A DNA stretch of 27,710 nucleotides from the NCBI GenBank assembly GCA_964442185.1, contig CAYTWT010000284.1, positions 1 through 27,710 of the forward strand, written 5' to 3'. Under the pieces are notes generated by a model. The model was not told the origin of the DNA, ran no database searches, and was given only the letters and a program-made list of their open reading frames with translations. Shown piece by piece: positions 16,654 to 27,242 of this stretch. A program made the position numbers and the translations under genes. This DNA comes from CADEEV01 sp964442185 (GTDB lineage Bacteria; Acidobacteriota; Vicinamibacteria; Fen-336). Numbering within the stretch: position 1 is the stretch's first letter; every line of letters begins with the position of its first letter.

Positions 16654-18405
16654 ATGGCCGAGAACGAGCGCAGCGAAGAACTCCCCTTCCTCCAGCCGGA
16701 GGGCGCCGAGTCGCCCCAGGAGGGCGGGGAGCAGGAGCAGCAGAGCGGCCTCTCCAAGCGCCAGCAGCGCGTGGCCTCGCTGCTGACGCGGCTCGCGGCC
16801 ACGGGACGCTCCTTCCTGCTCTACGACCCGCACAACGAGACGATCTCGCGCTTCATCGCGCAGCTGCTCGACCAGTTCGTGTCGTTGCTCGCGGACGAGG
16901 GACCGCTGACACTCGCGCTGCACCCCTTCGAGATCGTGTTCGAAGGCGAGGTCGTGTACCTGAACCGGGACCGCGATCGCAGCCTGGCCTTCCGCCTGTA
17001 CCGCGACGGCGTTCGCTCGCTGCGCTTCCGGCCCGGCTTCGAGTGGGAGGAGCTCGCGAGGCTCCTGGAGATCCTCTCGATCCGCTACACGGGCGTGAAC
17101 CAGCGCGAGGAAGACGTGGTGACGCTGCTGTGGAAGGCACGCTTCCGCAACCTCGAGGTCGTGTCGGTCGAGGGCATCCTGCCCGACGACGACGAAACGG
17201 CCGGCGCAGACGCCCGCTGGAGCGAGGCGCTGGCGCTGCCGGACGATGTCGACCTGCCGCGGCCCGAGCTGCCGACACCCGTCGGTCCCGCTTGGGTGAG
17301 CGTCTTGCCCGAGACCCTCGAGCGTTTGCGCGGCGAGGCCTCCGCCGCCCACGTGCCCGAGGACTGCGTCGCGCTGCTGCTGCGGTTGCGCGAGCAGCTC
17401 CACGACCCCTCGGCCGCTCTCGTCTTTGCCGACGCCCGACACCTGTTCACCGAGGTCCGCGACTTCCTGCTCTCCGAGGATCATCTCTCGGCGCTCAAGA
17501 GCTACATCGGCTTGCTCTGGGGAATCGCCGGCGAAGAGGCGCCGGCATGGGATCCGGGCCGCCACGCCGAGCTCTACGAGCTGCTCGAAACCTGCGGCGA
17601 CCGCCGCGCGGTGCGCCGCCTGCTGCGCTCGGTGCCGGCCCACGAGCGCAAGCTCAACCCCGAGTTACTGGACGTCCTGGACCGGGCCTGTCCCGATCCG
17701 TTCGCCGCCGTGGCCGACGCGCTCGAGCAAGAAACGGGCGCGGCCGTGAGGGCCGTCGCCCGGCAGATCCTCGAGCACTACGGCAAGGACCGGCTCGGCC
17801 TGCTCGAGGCGCGCTTCAAAGCGTCCTCGGGCCAGATGGCCTCCGACCTGCTCCGGGTGATCGCGCACTGCGGCGGCGACGAGGCCGCCGCGCTGATCGC
17901 CCGCCAGGCGGCGCATCCCGATCGCGCCGTGCAGGACGAGGCGCTGTGGCATCTCGAGAACATGCCCTACTCCGGGGCGGTGGGCCGCGCCTTCTTCGAC
18001 GCCTTCCGCTGGACGGATCCGATGCGCCGCGCCCGCGTGCTGGGGATGATCGCCCACAGCGGCGACAAGCGCTTCATCGACCTGCTGGCGGCCTTCGTCT
18101 CCGAGCAGGGCCAGGCCTTGAGCGCCGGCGAGGCGGCCCAGATCGGCCAGGTGCTGGGCGATTTGGGCGGCGAGACGAGCCTGCCACGCTGGGCCGAGTG
18201 GCTCGAGCCCACGGGGCTGTTCCGCAAGAGCATCGCGGGAGCGGCGGCGCGGCAGATCGCGGCGGCGCTCGCCCTCTCCGAGATCCGCGCCGACGAGGCC
18301 GGCACCGTGCTGGAGGCCGCCCTCGAGGCCGCGGAGCCCGAGGTCCAGGAGTGGATCCTCGGCGCGCTCGCCCAGCGGGAACGCAACGCGCCGAGGCGCC
18401 CATGA
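16654..18405 (+). CDS. HEAT-repeat protein with a shared N-terminal sensory-like domain
   Basis: A 583-residue soluble protein that I cannot assign a function. Residues 1-35 are an acidic, glutamine-rich tail. Residues about 36-142 form a mixed alpha/beta domain (LLYDPHNE, LTLALHPFEIVFEGEVVYLN, FRLYRDGVRSLRF, WEELARLLEILS) that matches the N-terminus of the next gene product. From about 330 on, alpha-helical HEAT-like repeats are visible (AVRAVARQILEHYGKD, ALIARQAAHPDRAVQDEALWHLENMP, RARVLGMIAHSGDKRFIDLLAAF). HEAT repeats usually act as protein scaffolds. The 4-bp overlap with the HD-domain gene (ATGA) argues that the two proteins work as a pair. The start ATG has only a weak purine stretch upstream, and a 39-bp gap separates it from the divergent transporter. 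Confidence 0.85.
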   Translation: MAENERSEELPFLQPEGAESPQEGGEQEQQSGLSKRQQRVASLLTRLAATGRSFLLYDPHNETISRFIAQLLDQFVSLLADEGPLTLALHPFEIVFEGEVVYLNRDRDRSLAFRLYRDGVRSLRFRPGFEWEELARLLEILSIRYTGVNQREEDVVTLLWKARFRNLEVVSVEGILPDDDETAGADARWSEALALPDDVDLPRPELPTPVGPAWVSVLPETLERLRGEASAAHVPEDCVALLLRLREQLHDPSAALVFADARHLFTEVRDFLLSEDHLSALKSYIGLLWGIAGEEAPAWDPGRHAELYELLETCGDRRAVRRLLRSVPAHERKLNPELLDVLDRACPDPFAAVADALEQETGAAVRAVARQILEHYGKDRLGLLEARFKASSGQMASDLLRVIAHCGGDEAAALIARQAAHPDRAVQDEALWHLENMPYSGAVGRAFFDAFRWTDPMRRARVLGMIAHSGDKRFIDLLAAFVSEQGQALSAGEAAQIGQVLGDLGGETSLPRWAEWLEPTGLFRKSIAGAAARQIAAALALSEIRADEAGTVLEAALEAAEPEVQEWILGALAQRERNAPRRP

Positions 18406-19811
18406 GCCAGGTTGCGACGATGCAGCGGGGTCTCGAGAAGGCGCTGCGCCGCGCCAGCCTCGCCGACGATCGAGAACTCGCCGGACGCGTGCGCGACGAC
18501 GGCCACCGCCTGGTGTTCTTGCTGAACGGCCTGATCCGGACCAGCCGCCTTTATCACGCCGACAACGCGGCTTTCGACGGCCCGGCCTCGGAGTGCGCGA
18601 GCGTGCTGGGGGGGCTAAGCTCGCTACTCGGGGCCGTCCACATCGTGTGTGTCGAGGACAACGTCTACGTCAACGACGTGCGGCTACGGGTGCGGCCGAC
18701 GGAGCAGGTCGTGATCGACGCCTTCGTAGCGGAGCTTCTGCGTCACAACGTCGGCGGAATCTCGATCCACGGCACCCTGGTCGCCGAGCAGGTGAAAGGG
18801 CTGGCCCGCGCGTTGTCGCAGCCGGCGGGCGAGCCAGGCCGCAGCCGCGCCGTGCTGGCCGAGCGCCTCAGCGCCGCGAAGGAGATCGAGGTCACGGGCC
18901 GCTACCGCTTCCGAGTCTCGGGCGAGCGCGCCAGCGTGAAACAGCGTCACGACGACGTGCTGCGGCGGGGCGCGGCGGTCGTCAAGGAAGCGGTCGCGAA
19001 CCTGGGCGCCAACCGGCTGCCGAATCCGCTGCCGGTGCGACGCGCGGTCGTGGACCTGGTGGGAAGCCTGCGCGAGAACCTGGGACGCGCCGCGGCCTCT
19101 CCGCTGCGACAGCGCCTCGGCAGCGCCGGCGATCAGCATCTGCTTTCCGTTTGCAACCTGTCGCTGCTCCTGGGTCAGGCGCTGGGACTCTCGGAATCGG
19201 CGCTCGGCGACCTCGGCGTCGCGGCCATGCTCCACGACGTCGGCTACGCCCACGGCGGCACCAAGGCCACTCACGCAGCGGACGGAGCGCGGCTGCTGCT
19301 CCGGCAGCGCGGCTTCCACGAGGGCAAGATCCGCCGGCTACGCGTGGTGCTCGAACACCACCTGCCGAGCGGCGCGCAGCAGCTGTCGCTCTTCGCGCGC
19401 ATCCTGCACATCGCGGACGACTACGACATGCTCACGGCTCCGCGCCCGGGTCAGATGCCCGGGATGCCGCCGCCCACCGCGCAGGGCGCGATGTGGGCTG
19501 CGCGCGGCACGGTCTACGACGCGGACTTGATGGCGCTGTTCGTGCGACTGATGGGCGCCTATCCGCCCGGCAGCCTGCTCGAGCTCTCGAACGGCCGCTG
19601 GGTGATGAGCATTTCCGGTGGCCGCGACCAGGAGCGCTTCGCCTCTCCGGTCACAACCCTGATCCAGGAGGCGGATGGCTCGGCGCCGGCGGCGTCCGAG
19701 GAACTCGACCTGTTCGAGCTGCGCTATCGGCTTCGACCAAAGCGCGTCCTCAATCCCGCAACCAAGGGCCTCGACATCGCGGCCGCCCTGGAGCGGGCTT
19801 TTGTAGAATAG
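18402..19811 (+). CDS. HD-domain protein (degenerate HD-GYP) with the shared N-terminal domain
   Basis: A 469-residue protein. Residues about 33-139 repeat the N-terminal domain of the preceding gene (RLYHADN, VHIVCVEDNVYVN, FVAELLRHNVGGISI). The C-terminal half is an HD-hydrolase domain in HD-GYP order: His246, HD pair His278-Asp279 in AAMLHDVGY, His291 in THAADG, LEHH (319-320) and HIADDYD. The GYP motif is missing: only about a dozen residues separate LEHH from the ARILHIADD helix, where canonical members carry DGxGYP. The metal ligands are thus kept while the c-di-GMP specificity loop is lost, so a c-di-GMP phosphodiesterase role is doubtful. Another nucleotide target or pure signal binding is possible. 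Confidence 0.85.
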   Translation: MSQVATMQRGLEKALRRASLADDRELAGRVRDDGHRLVFLLNGLIRTSRLYHADNAAFDGPASECASVLGGLSSLLGAVHIVCVEDNVYVNDVRLRVRPTEQVVIDAFVAELLRHNVGGISIHGTLVAEQVKGLARALSQPAGEPGRSRAVLAERLSAAKEIEVTGRYRFRVSGERASVKQRHDDVLRRGAAVVKEAVANLGANRLPNPLPVRRAVVDLVGSLRENLGRAAASPLRQRLGSAGDQHLLSVCNLSLLLGQALGLSESALGDLGVAAMLHDVGYAHGGTKATHAADGARLLLRQRGFHEGKIRRLRVVLEHHLPSGAQQLSLFARILHIADDYDMLTAPRPGQMPGMPPPTAQGAMWAARGTVYDADLMALFVRLMGAYPPGSLLELSNGRWVMSISGGRDQERFASPVTTLIQEADGSAPAASEELDLFELRYRLRPKRVLNPATKGLDIAAALERAFVE

Positions 19812-19847
19812 CCGGGGGTTCGGAGCCATCCACCCCCTCGCCCGGCT
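19810..19847. terminator. Possible shared terminator between convergent genes
   Basis: Arms AGCCGGG (19810-19816) and CCCGGCT (19841-19847) could form a GC-rich stem in either direction. They overlap one stop codon and abut the other. There is no clear T-tract on either strand, so this is only a candidate. Confidence 0.35.
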
Positions 19848-21470
19848 TCATCTGGCGAACTTCTTCGCGAAGAAGTCGCCGGGCTTCCAGGTCGGCCGTG
19901 TCGGGGCGTTCGCAATGGCGAGCGCCGCCAGGAAGTTGGCACGGGCGATCCGGACGCCGGATTCCCAGTCGAAGGCCTGGCTCATGTCGTCGGCGGGCGA
20001 ATGGTAGACGCTGCGCAGCCAGTTCATGTAGGCGACCGCCCCGTCGACCTTGGGGTCTTTGCTCTTGAAGCCCGAGGACAGCATCAGCGAGGGAATGCCT
20101 TGCTTCACGAAGGAATAGTGGTCGCTGCGTACGAACAGGCTCTCCTCCGGGAAGGGATCGGGCGTGAGCGCCAGGCCGACCTTACCGGCGGCGGCGGCGA
20201 TCACGGCGCCGAGGCTCGAGTGCTCCGCGCCGAACGCGATCACGTCGGCCACGGGATAAAGCGTGAGGGCCATGTCCATGTTGACGTCGCCGATGAGCGT
20301 CAGGGCCGGTGGATGGCGCGCGAAGTAGTCGGAGCCGAGCAGGCCCATCTCCTCGCCCGTCACGGCGACGAATAGCACCGAGCGCGCCGGCCGCTTGGAG
20401 AGTCGCGCGAAGGCCCGGGCCGTCTCGATCAAGCTCGCCACTCCTGAAGCGTTGTCGTAGGCACCATTGTTAATGCGGTCCTTCTGGCCGGGCGCCTCCG
20501 GATCGAGACCCAGGTGATCGAGATGCGCCGAAACCACGATCGCCTCGTTCGCCAGCTTCGGGTCCGAGCCGCGCAACAGACCGACGACGTTGTCGCTCGT
20601 GAAGTCCTCGAGCTGCGCCACCGACTCGAGGCGCGCCGAGTTACCGGTCTCGAAGGAAGCCGGATGGCCGGCCGCGAGCGACATGAGCGCGTCGTCGAGC
20701 GAGCGGGGCGAACCCACGAAGAGCCCAGCCACGACCTCGCGGTTCAGCACGATCGAAGCCTGAAGCGATGGCGGGTAGTCGGACGGCTGCCCGTCCGGCC
20801 CCAGCCAGCCGGCCGCTCCATGCCGCGAGTAGGCACTGACCTTCGACCACGGCAGCCGCGCGCGCTCCTCGGGCGCCATCAGCCCGATCGTGGCCAGGGC
20901 GCCCCGCCGGGCGGCGTCGACGCGCTTCGCGAGACGGCCGCCATAGAAGGCCCGCTCGTCCGAAGGGAAGCTCGCGGGCGCGCCGTTCACGAGCACCACG
21001 ATCTTGCCCCGCACGTCGAGACCGTCGTAGTCGTCGTAGCCGCGTTCGGGAGCGGAAACGCCGTAGCCCACGAACACCACTGGCGCCGAGGCGGAGCCCG
21101 CTGCCAGAGCCGGGTTGCCGAAACAAACGAAGTCGCGGCCTGATTCGAGCACGCGGTCAACGCCGGCGTGAATCAGCGTCGCCTTGCAGCGGGCCGGATC
21201 GGGAACGGCGCGGCGCAGCGGCACGCTCTGGCGCCACGACCCGTTGGGCGCGCCCGGCTCGAGGCCGAGCCCCTCGAAGTGTGCCGCAACATAGGCCACA
21301 GCCAGGGCATGGCCACGCGTGCCGGAGCCGCGGCCCTCGAGCGCGTCGGAGGCGAGGAAGACGACGTGGGCGCGAAGCGCCTCGGGGCGGATCGCCCCGA
21401 GTGCTTCGGGATCGGGCGTTGCGGCGGGAGCAGCGAGCAGCGCGAGTGTCACGGCGGAGGAGAGATGCAT
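19848..21470 (-). CDS. Secreted M28-family zinc metallopeptidase
   Basis: A 540-residue exported aminopeptidase-like enzyme. A short signal peptide (SSAVTLALLAAPAA) is followed by HVVFLASDALEGRGSGTRGH, typical of this M28 group. A PA-type insert occupies about 125-300 (VVFVGYGVSAPERGYDDY, VRGKIVVLVNG). The peptidase core has all five co-catalytic zinc ligands: His316 in VSAHLDHLG, bridging Asp339 in NNGAYDNASG, the Glu pair 373-374 in TGEEMGLLG, Asp399 in NMDM and His490 in YHSPADD. It should act outside the cytoplasm on peptide N-termini. The ATG at 21470 is chosen because it begins the signal peptide; no ribosome site is visible. An in-frame extension to 21776 overlaps the divergent gene and is rejected. 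Confidence 0.94.
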   Translation of the reverse strand: MHLSSAVTLALLAAPAATPDPEALGAIRPEALRAHVVFLASDALEGRGSGTRGHALAVAYVAAHFEGLGLEPGAPNGSWRQSVPLRRAVPDPARCKATLIHAGVDRVLESGRDFVCFGNPALAAGSASAPVVFVGYGVSAPERGYDDYDGLDVRGKIVVLVNGAPASFPSDERAFYGGRLAKRVDAARRGALATIGLMAPEERARLPWSKVSAYSRHGAAGWLGPDGQPSDYPPSLQASIVLNREVVAGLFVGSPRSLDDALMSLAAGHPASFETGNSARLESVAQLEDFTSDNVVGLLRGSDPKLANEAIVVSAHLDHLGLDPEAPGQKDRINNGAYDNASGVASLIETARAFARLSKRPARSVLFVAVTGEEMGLLGSDYFARHPPALTLIGDVNMDMALTLYPVADVIAFGAEHSSLGAVIAAAAGKVGLALTPDPFPEESLFVRSDHYSFVKQGIPSLMLSSGFKSKDPKVDGAVAYMNWLRSVYHSPADDMSQAFDWESGVRIARANFLAALAIANAPTRPTWKPGDFFAKKFAR

Positions 21471-21479
21471 CGAGCGGGG

Positions 21480-21509
21480 AGTGTCCGCGGAGGCTGCTGC
21501 GACTGTCAA
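21480..21509 (-). promoter_or_regulatory. Candidate promoter of the M28 peptidase gene
   Basis: A perfect minus-strand TTGACA (21509-21504) is followed after 18 bases by GACACT (21485-21480), a weak -10. The predicted transcript would begin only about 3 bases before the ATG at 21470, which lacks a ribosome site. Confidence 0.4.
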
Positions 21510-21519
21510 CCCGTGCTCG

Positions 21520-21525
21520 TACAAT
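21520..21525 (+). promoter_or_regulatory. Candidate -10 box of the LCAT-like gene
   Basis: TACAAT matches the -10 consensus at five of six positions and ends six bases before the ATG at 21532. No good -35 box is seen. If used, it would give a leaderless mRNA, which fits the lack of a ribosome site. Confidence 0.35.
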
Positions 21526-21531
21526 GGCTGA

Positions 21532-22920
21532 ATGGAGGACGAGACACCGTACACGTCCGGCTCGTGGTGGCCGTTTGCCGCCGGGCTTGTGACGGGCGCC
21601 GCGGGGCTGGTGCTGGCACGTGCCCTGGCGCCGAAGCCGTCGCTCGACGCCCGCCTGCTGCGCGGCCTGCGCCGCGACCAGGACGCGACACCTCCGACGG
21701 TTCTGGTACCGGGGATCCTGGGTAGCGAGTTGGTGCGACCGGACGGCACGCAGGTCTGGCTGAACCTCCGCACCACCGTGGGCGCCTACGATCTCAGCCT
21801 GCCGCCGAGACTGCCGCTGTGCGAGAGCCGCGACGAACTCGTGCCGGCAGGTCTGCTCGGTGTCGATGCCGCGCTCCCCCGCCTGTTCGGTTTCACTGAG
21901 TACGCCGACTTCCTCGAGCTGCTCACCGATGCGGGCTTCCGCAGCCACGGCGCCGGGCCCATCAAGCACGTCTTCACCTACGACTGGCGGCGCGACCTGG
22001 TCGAGTCTGCGCGGCGGCTCGGAGACTCGCTCGACAACCTGGCCGAGGCGATGGGCGATCCCGACGCGCGCTTCAACATCGTAGGCCACAGCATGGGCGG
22101 GCTGGTGGCGCGCTACTACCTGCGCTTCGGCGGGGCGGAGCCCGGCGGCCCGGTCAGCTGGGCCGGGGCGCGTCGCGTCGAGAACCTGGTGCTGGTCGCG
22201 ACACCGAACGGCGGCAGCATCCCGTCGCTCGACGCACTCCTGAACGGGAACCGCGTGGGGCTCTCTTCGACGACGCTGGCACCCTCCGTCGTCGCCCACA
22301 TGCCATCGCTCTATCAGCTGCTTCCGACCGCCGCGGCCCATCCCCTGGTCGACTCGAAAGGCGAGCCGCTCGCCGCGGACCCGCGCGATCCGGGGACCTG
22401 GGAGCGACTCGGCTGGGGGCCCTGGGCGCCCCGGACGCGCAGGCGCCGCGAGGACCCGGCGGCTGTTTCCGACCCTGAGGCCGAGAAGACCTTCCTCGTC
22501 GCGGTGCTCGCCCGCACCCGCTCCTTCCACGCGGCCCTCGCCGAGATCCCTGCGACGGGCTGCCCGGTGCGCGTGCTCTCGATCGGCGGCGACTGCCTCG
22601 CAACACCGGCACGCGCGATCGTCCCGGAGCGGCGCGGCGTCCCACCCCGCTTCGAGGCCTGGACTCGGGCCGAGGCCGAGTTCCTGCAAGAGGCCGGCGA
22701 CGGGCGCGTGACACGCGCCAGCGTGCTCGCCTCGCATCTGCCCGATGCCCACGCCGACGAGCCCGGTTGCGGCATCCCGGAGCTGTCGCGGGTGGTGTTC
22801 GGCAGCGCGGATCACCACGGCATCTACAGCGAGCCGACGTTCCAGAGCGTGCTGCTGCGCTTGCTGCTGCGGCCGGCATCGAAGCGAGCGGACGCCGCGA
22901 CGCATTCCGCGATAAAATGA
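21532..22920 (+). CDS. LCAT-like alpha/beta hydrolase or acyltransferase, membrane-anchored
   Basis: A 462-residue protein of the lecithin:cholesterol acyltransferase group. A single N-terminal membrane segment (about 12-32, WPFAAGLVTGAAGLVLARAL) anchors it. The core has VLVPGILGSELV (oxyanion region), TYDWRRDL, the nucleophile elbow GHSMGG (Ser187), a probable acid in DGRVTRASV (Asp390) and a probable base in DHHGIYSEP (His428 or His429). Members hydrolyse or transacylate phospholipids and other esters; the substrate here is unknown. About 40 residues around 285-315 are a Pro/Arg-rich insertion that may be a lid or linker. It is divergent from the M28 gene and lies 56 bp before sdhC on the same strand. 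Confidence 0.9.
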   Translation: MEDETPYTSGSWWPFAAGLVTGAAGLVLARALAPKPSLDARLLRGLRRDQDATPPTVLVPGILGSELVRPDGTQVWLNLRTTVGAYDLSLPPRLPLCESRDELVPAGLLGVDAALPRLFGFTEYADFLELLTDAGFRSHGAGPIKHVFTYDWRRDLVESARRLGDSLDNLAEAMGDPDARFNIVGHSMGGLVARYYLRFGGAEPGGPVSWAGARRVENLVLVATPNGGSIPSLDALLNGNRVGLSSTTLAPSVVAHMPSLYQLLPTAAAHPLVDSKGEPLAADPRDPGTWERLGWGPWAPRTRRRREDPAAVSDPEAEKTFLVAVLARTRSFHAALAEIPATGCPVRVLSIGGDCLATPARAIVPERRGVPPRFEAWTRAEAEFLQEAGDGRVTRASVLASHLPDAHADEPGCGIPELSRVVFGSADHHGIYSEPTFQSVLLRLLLRPASKRADAATHSAIK

Positions 22921-22976
22921 GGCGCGGCGGCGAAGCGGTTCCCCAAGCGACGCTTCCCAGATTCGAGAGGGAGTGA

Positions 22977-23684
<708 letters not shown>

Positions 23685-23691
23685 AGGCAGC

Positions 23692-25601
<1,910 letters not shown>

Positions 25602-25605
<4 letters not shown>

Positions 25606-26399
25606 GCGGCGCGGGCATGAACATCACCCTCCACGTCTGGCGGCAGAAGGATCAGCGGAGCGAGGGACGCTTCGTCAGCTACGACGCCCGGGACATTTCG
25701 CCCGAGATGTCGTTTCTCGAGATGCTCGACGTCGTCAACGAACGGCTGACCGGGAAGGGCGAGGAGCCGATCGCCTTCGACCATGACTGCCGCGAGGGCA
25801 TCTGCGGGATGTGCGGGATGATGATCAACGGCGTCGCCCACGGGCCGCGCAAGGCCACCAGCGCCTGCCAGCTTCACATGCGCAGCTTCAAGGATGGTGA
25901 CCAGATCACGATCGAGCCGTGGCGCGCGAGTGCCTTTCCGGTGCTGAGGGACCTGGTCGTGAGCCGCAGCGCCTTGGACACGATCATCGCGGCCGGCGGC
26001 TTCATCTCGGTGCCGACGGGCAGCGCGCCTGACGGCAACGCGATCCTCGTGCGCAAGGAAGACGCCGACATGGCGATGGACGCGGCGGCCTGCATCGGCT
26101 GCGGCGCCTGCGTCGCGGCCTGCCCCAACGCCTCGGCGATGCTGTTCACGGCGGCCAAGGTTTCGCACCTGGGGCTGCTGCCCCAGGGCCAGCCCGAACG
26201 CGACGAGCGCGTGCTGAGGATGGTGGCCGCGATGGACGAAGCGGGCTTTGGAAGCTGCACGAACCACGGCGAGTGCGAGGCGGCCTGCCCCAAGGAAATC
26301 AGCGTCGACAACATTGCACGCATGAACCGCGACTACCTGCGCGCCAGCCTTTCGGCGGGACGCCGGGCGGTTCGGGCCGGCGACAGCGCCGCGGGCTAA
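25602..26399 (+). CDS. sdhB: Succinate dehydrogenase iron-sulfur subunit
   Basis: A 265-residue electron-transfer subunit. The [2Fe-2S] ligands are Cys63, 68 and 71 in CREGICGMC, and Cys89 in SACQLHM. The [4Fe-4S] motif CIGCGACVAACP (Cys164, 167, 170) and a [3Fe-4S] set (Cys174, Cys219, Cys225 and Cys229 region, in GSCTNHGECEAACP) follow. The exact division of these cysteines between the two last clusters needs a model. The GTG start at 25602 overlaps the sdhA stop and has AGGAG six bases upstream; the ATG at 25617 is a weaker option. The gene ends 27 bp from the convergent toxin-antitoxin operon. Confidence 0.96.
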
Positions 26400-26426
26400 G
26401 GCCAACGGCCCGGCTCGTACACGCTC

Positions 26427-26759
26427 TCAGCTTGCCCGAGGGAGGGCTGCGGCTGAAAAGGCGCGGGCAAGATCGCGCGTCGACGCTCCGAGGGCCAGGA
26501 GTGCCCGGATCAGCAGATCGAGCGAGACCGATGGATCAGCGCCCTCCATTTTTGCAACCCTTGACTGGCTGGAGCGGATGATCTCCGCGAACTGCGTCTG
26601 GCTCAGGTTGCGCTTCTGGCGACGCCGTCTCAGGTTGTCGGCGAGTCGAACGCGCAGCTCCACATAGGCTGCCTCCTCGTTCGAGAGGCCAAGAAACTCC
26701 TTGACGGTCCCTACTTTCCAGCCCTTCCCTTCCAGCCGCTCCCTCTTCTCTTTACGCAT
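26427..26759 (-). CDS. HigA-like antitoxin / XRE-family regulator
   Basis: A 110-residue DNA-binding protein. Residues about 40-95 form an XRE-type helix-turn-helix (NLSQTQFAEIIRSSQSRVAKMEGADPSVSLDLLIRALLALG is the region, of which LSQTQFAEII and SSQSRVAKME are the turn-bearing helices). It should neutralise the toxin encoded just upstream and repress the shared promoter. The gene overlaps the end of the toxin gene. Two ATGs are possible (26765 and 26759); AAGGA lies 8 bases before the second and only 2 before the first, so 26759 is preferred. The basic N-terminal tail (KEKRERLEGKGWK) precedes the HTH and probably contacts the toxin. Confidence 0.9.
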   Translation of the reverse strand: MRKEKRERLEGKGWKVGTVKEFLGLSNEEAAYVELRVRLADNLRRRRQKRNLSQTQFAEIIRSSQSRVAKMEGADPSVSLDLLIRALLALGASTRDLARAFSAAALPRAS

Positions 26760-27084
26760 GGTCATAGTCCTTGAGCCGCCCCTTGCAGGTCTCCAACACG
26801 CTCTTCGGTGTTTGGGCCGTCTTCTTCGCGAAGACTGCGCCGATCACGATCGCGTCCGAGTCTGTCCGGTAGATGATCCGCCAGGTGCTTTCAGAGTCCA
26901 CGATCCGCAGTTCGTGACAGCGTGGCCCGATCTCGCGCATGGGTCTCGAGTGAGGCATCGTCAAGACCTTCCGCCTCTGGAGTTCCCGAAGCAGGTATCC
27001 CGCTTCGAGCCGAGCCTCTTTGCTGAATGGGGGTGTCTTCACCTCCCCGTGAAGCCAGACGAGGGGCTTGTCCTTGGGGCTCAT
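26752..27084 (-). CDS. HigB/RelE-type toxin (Gp49-like family)
   Basis: A 110-residue protein of the RelE/HigB superfamily. Family features are VWLHGEVKTPPFSKEAR at the N-terminus, then LRELQRR, LTMPHSRPMREIGPRCHELRI, STWRIIYRTDSDAIVIGAVFAKKTAQTP. Such toxins are usually ribosome-dependent mRNA endonucleases. Toxin-first gene order with an overlapping XRE antitoxin is the HigBA arrangement. The ATG at 27084 has no ribosome site, and the predicted -10 box ends only 8 bases before it, so the mRNA may be almost leaderless. The pair lies convergent to sdhB, a common position for a transferable stabilisation module. Whether it is active cannot be judged. Confidence 0.92.
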   Translation of the reverse strand: MSPKDKPLVWLHGEVKTPPFSKEARLEAGYLLRELQRRKVLTMPHSRPMREIGPRCHELRIVDSESTWRIIYRTDSDAIVIGAVFAKKTAQTPKSVLETCKGRLKDYDHA

Positions 27085-27092
27085 CCGGCGCT

Positions 27093-27121
27093 AGTGTATG
27101 TCGCCCCTGACATAACAGCAA
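27093..27121 (-). promoter_or_regulatory. Promoter and operator of the toxin-antitoxin operon
   Basis: On the minus strand TTGCTG (27121-27116) and TACACT (27098-27093) are spaced by 17 bases. A perfect inverted repeat, TATGTC-N6-GACATA (27097-27114), fills the spacer and touches the -10 box. This is where an XRE antitoxin would bind to shut off its own operon. Confidence 0.6.
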
Positions 27122-27181
27122 GCTAATGGCGAGGCGCACCTGACGTGTCCCACCGCGATCGGCAACGGCTCGTACGCGTGG

Positions 27182-27229
27182 ACGTGTGACGTGAACGACG
27201 TTTGACGTGGACGTCACGTGGACGTTCAC
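27182..27229. repeat. ACGT-motif array with a nested inverted repeat
   Basis: Seven ACGT tetramers lie at 27182, 27189, 27198, 27205, 27211, 27216 and 27222 (start positions), mostly as GACGTG or GGACGT. Two more occur nearby, at 27143 and 27254. Arms GTGAACG (27191-27197) and CGTTCAC (27223-27229) enclose TGACGT-GG-ACGTCA (27203-27216), giving an imperfect hairpin. It lies in the 245-bp space between the divergent toxin and cupin genes, just upstream of the cupin promoter candidate. Confidence 0.6.
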
Positions 27230-27242
27230 GAACGGTTGCCAG

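Noticed and set aside
14647..17643. Long version of the KimA-like protein (998 residues)
   Set aside because: The extra N-terminus is antisense to the HEAT gene and has no family match; the conserved part begins near 16500.
19848..21776. Long version of the M28 peptidase (642 residues)
   Set aside because: The extension overlaps the divergent LCAT-like gene and would bury the signal peptide at 21470.
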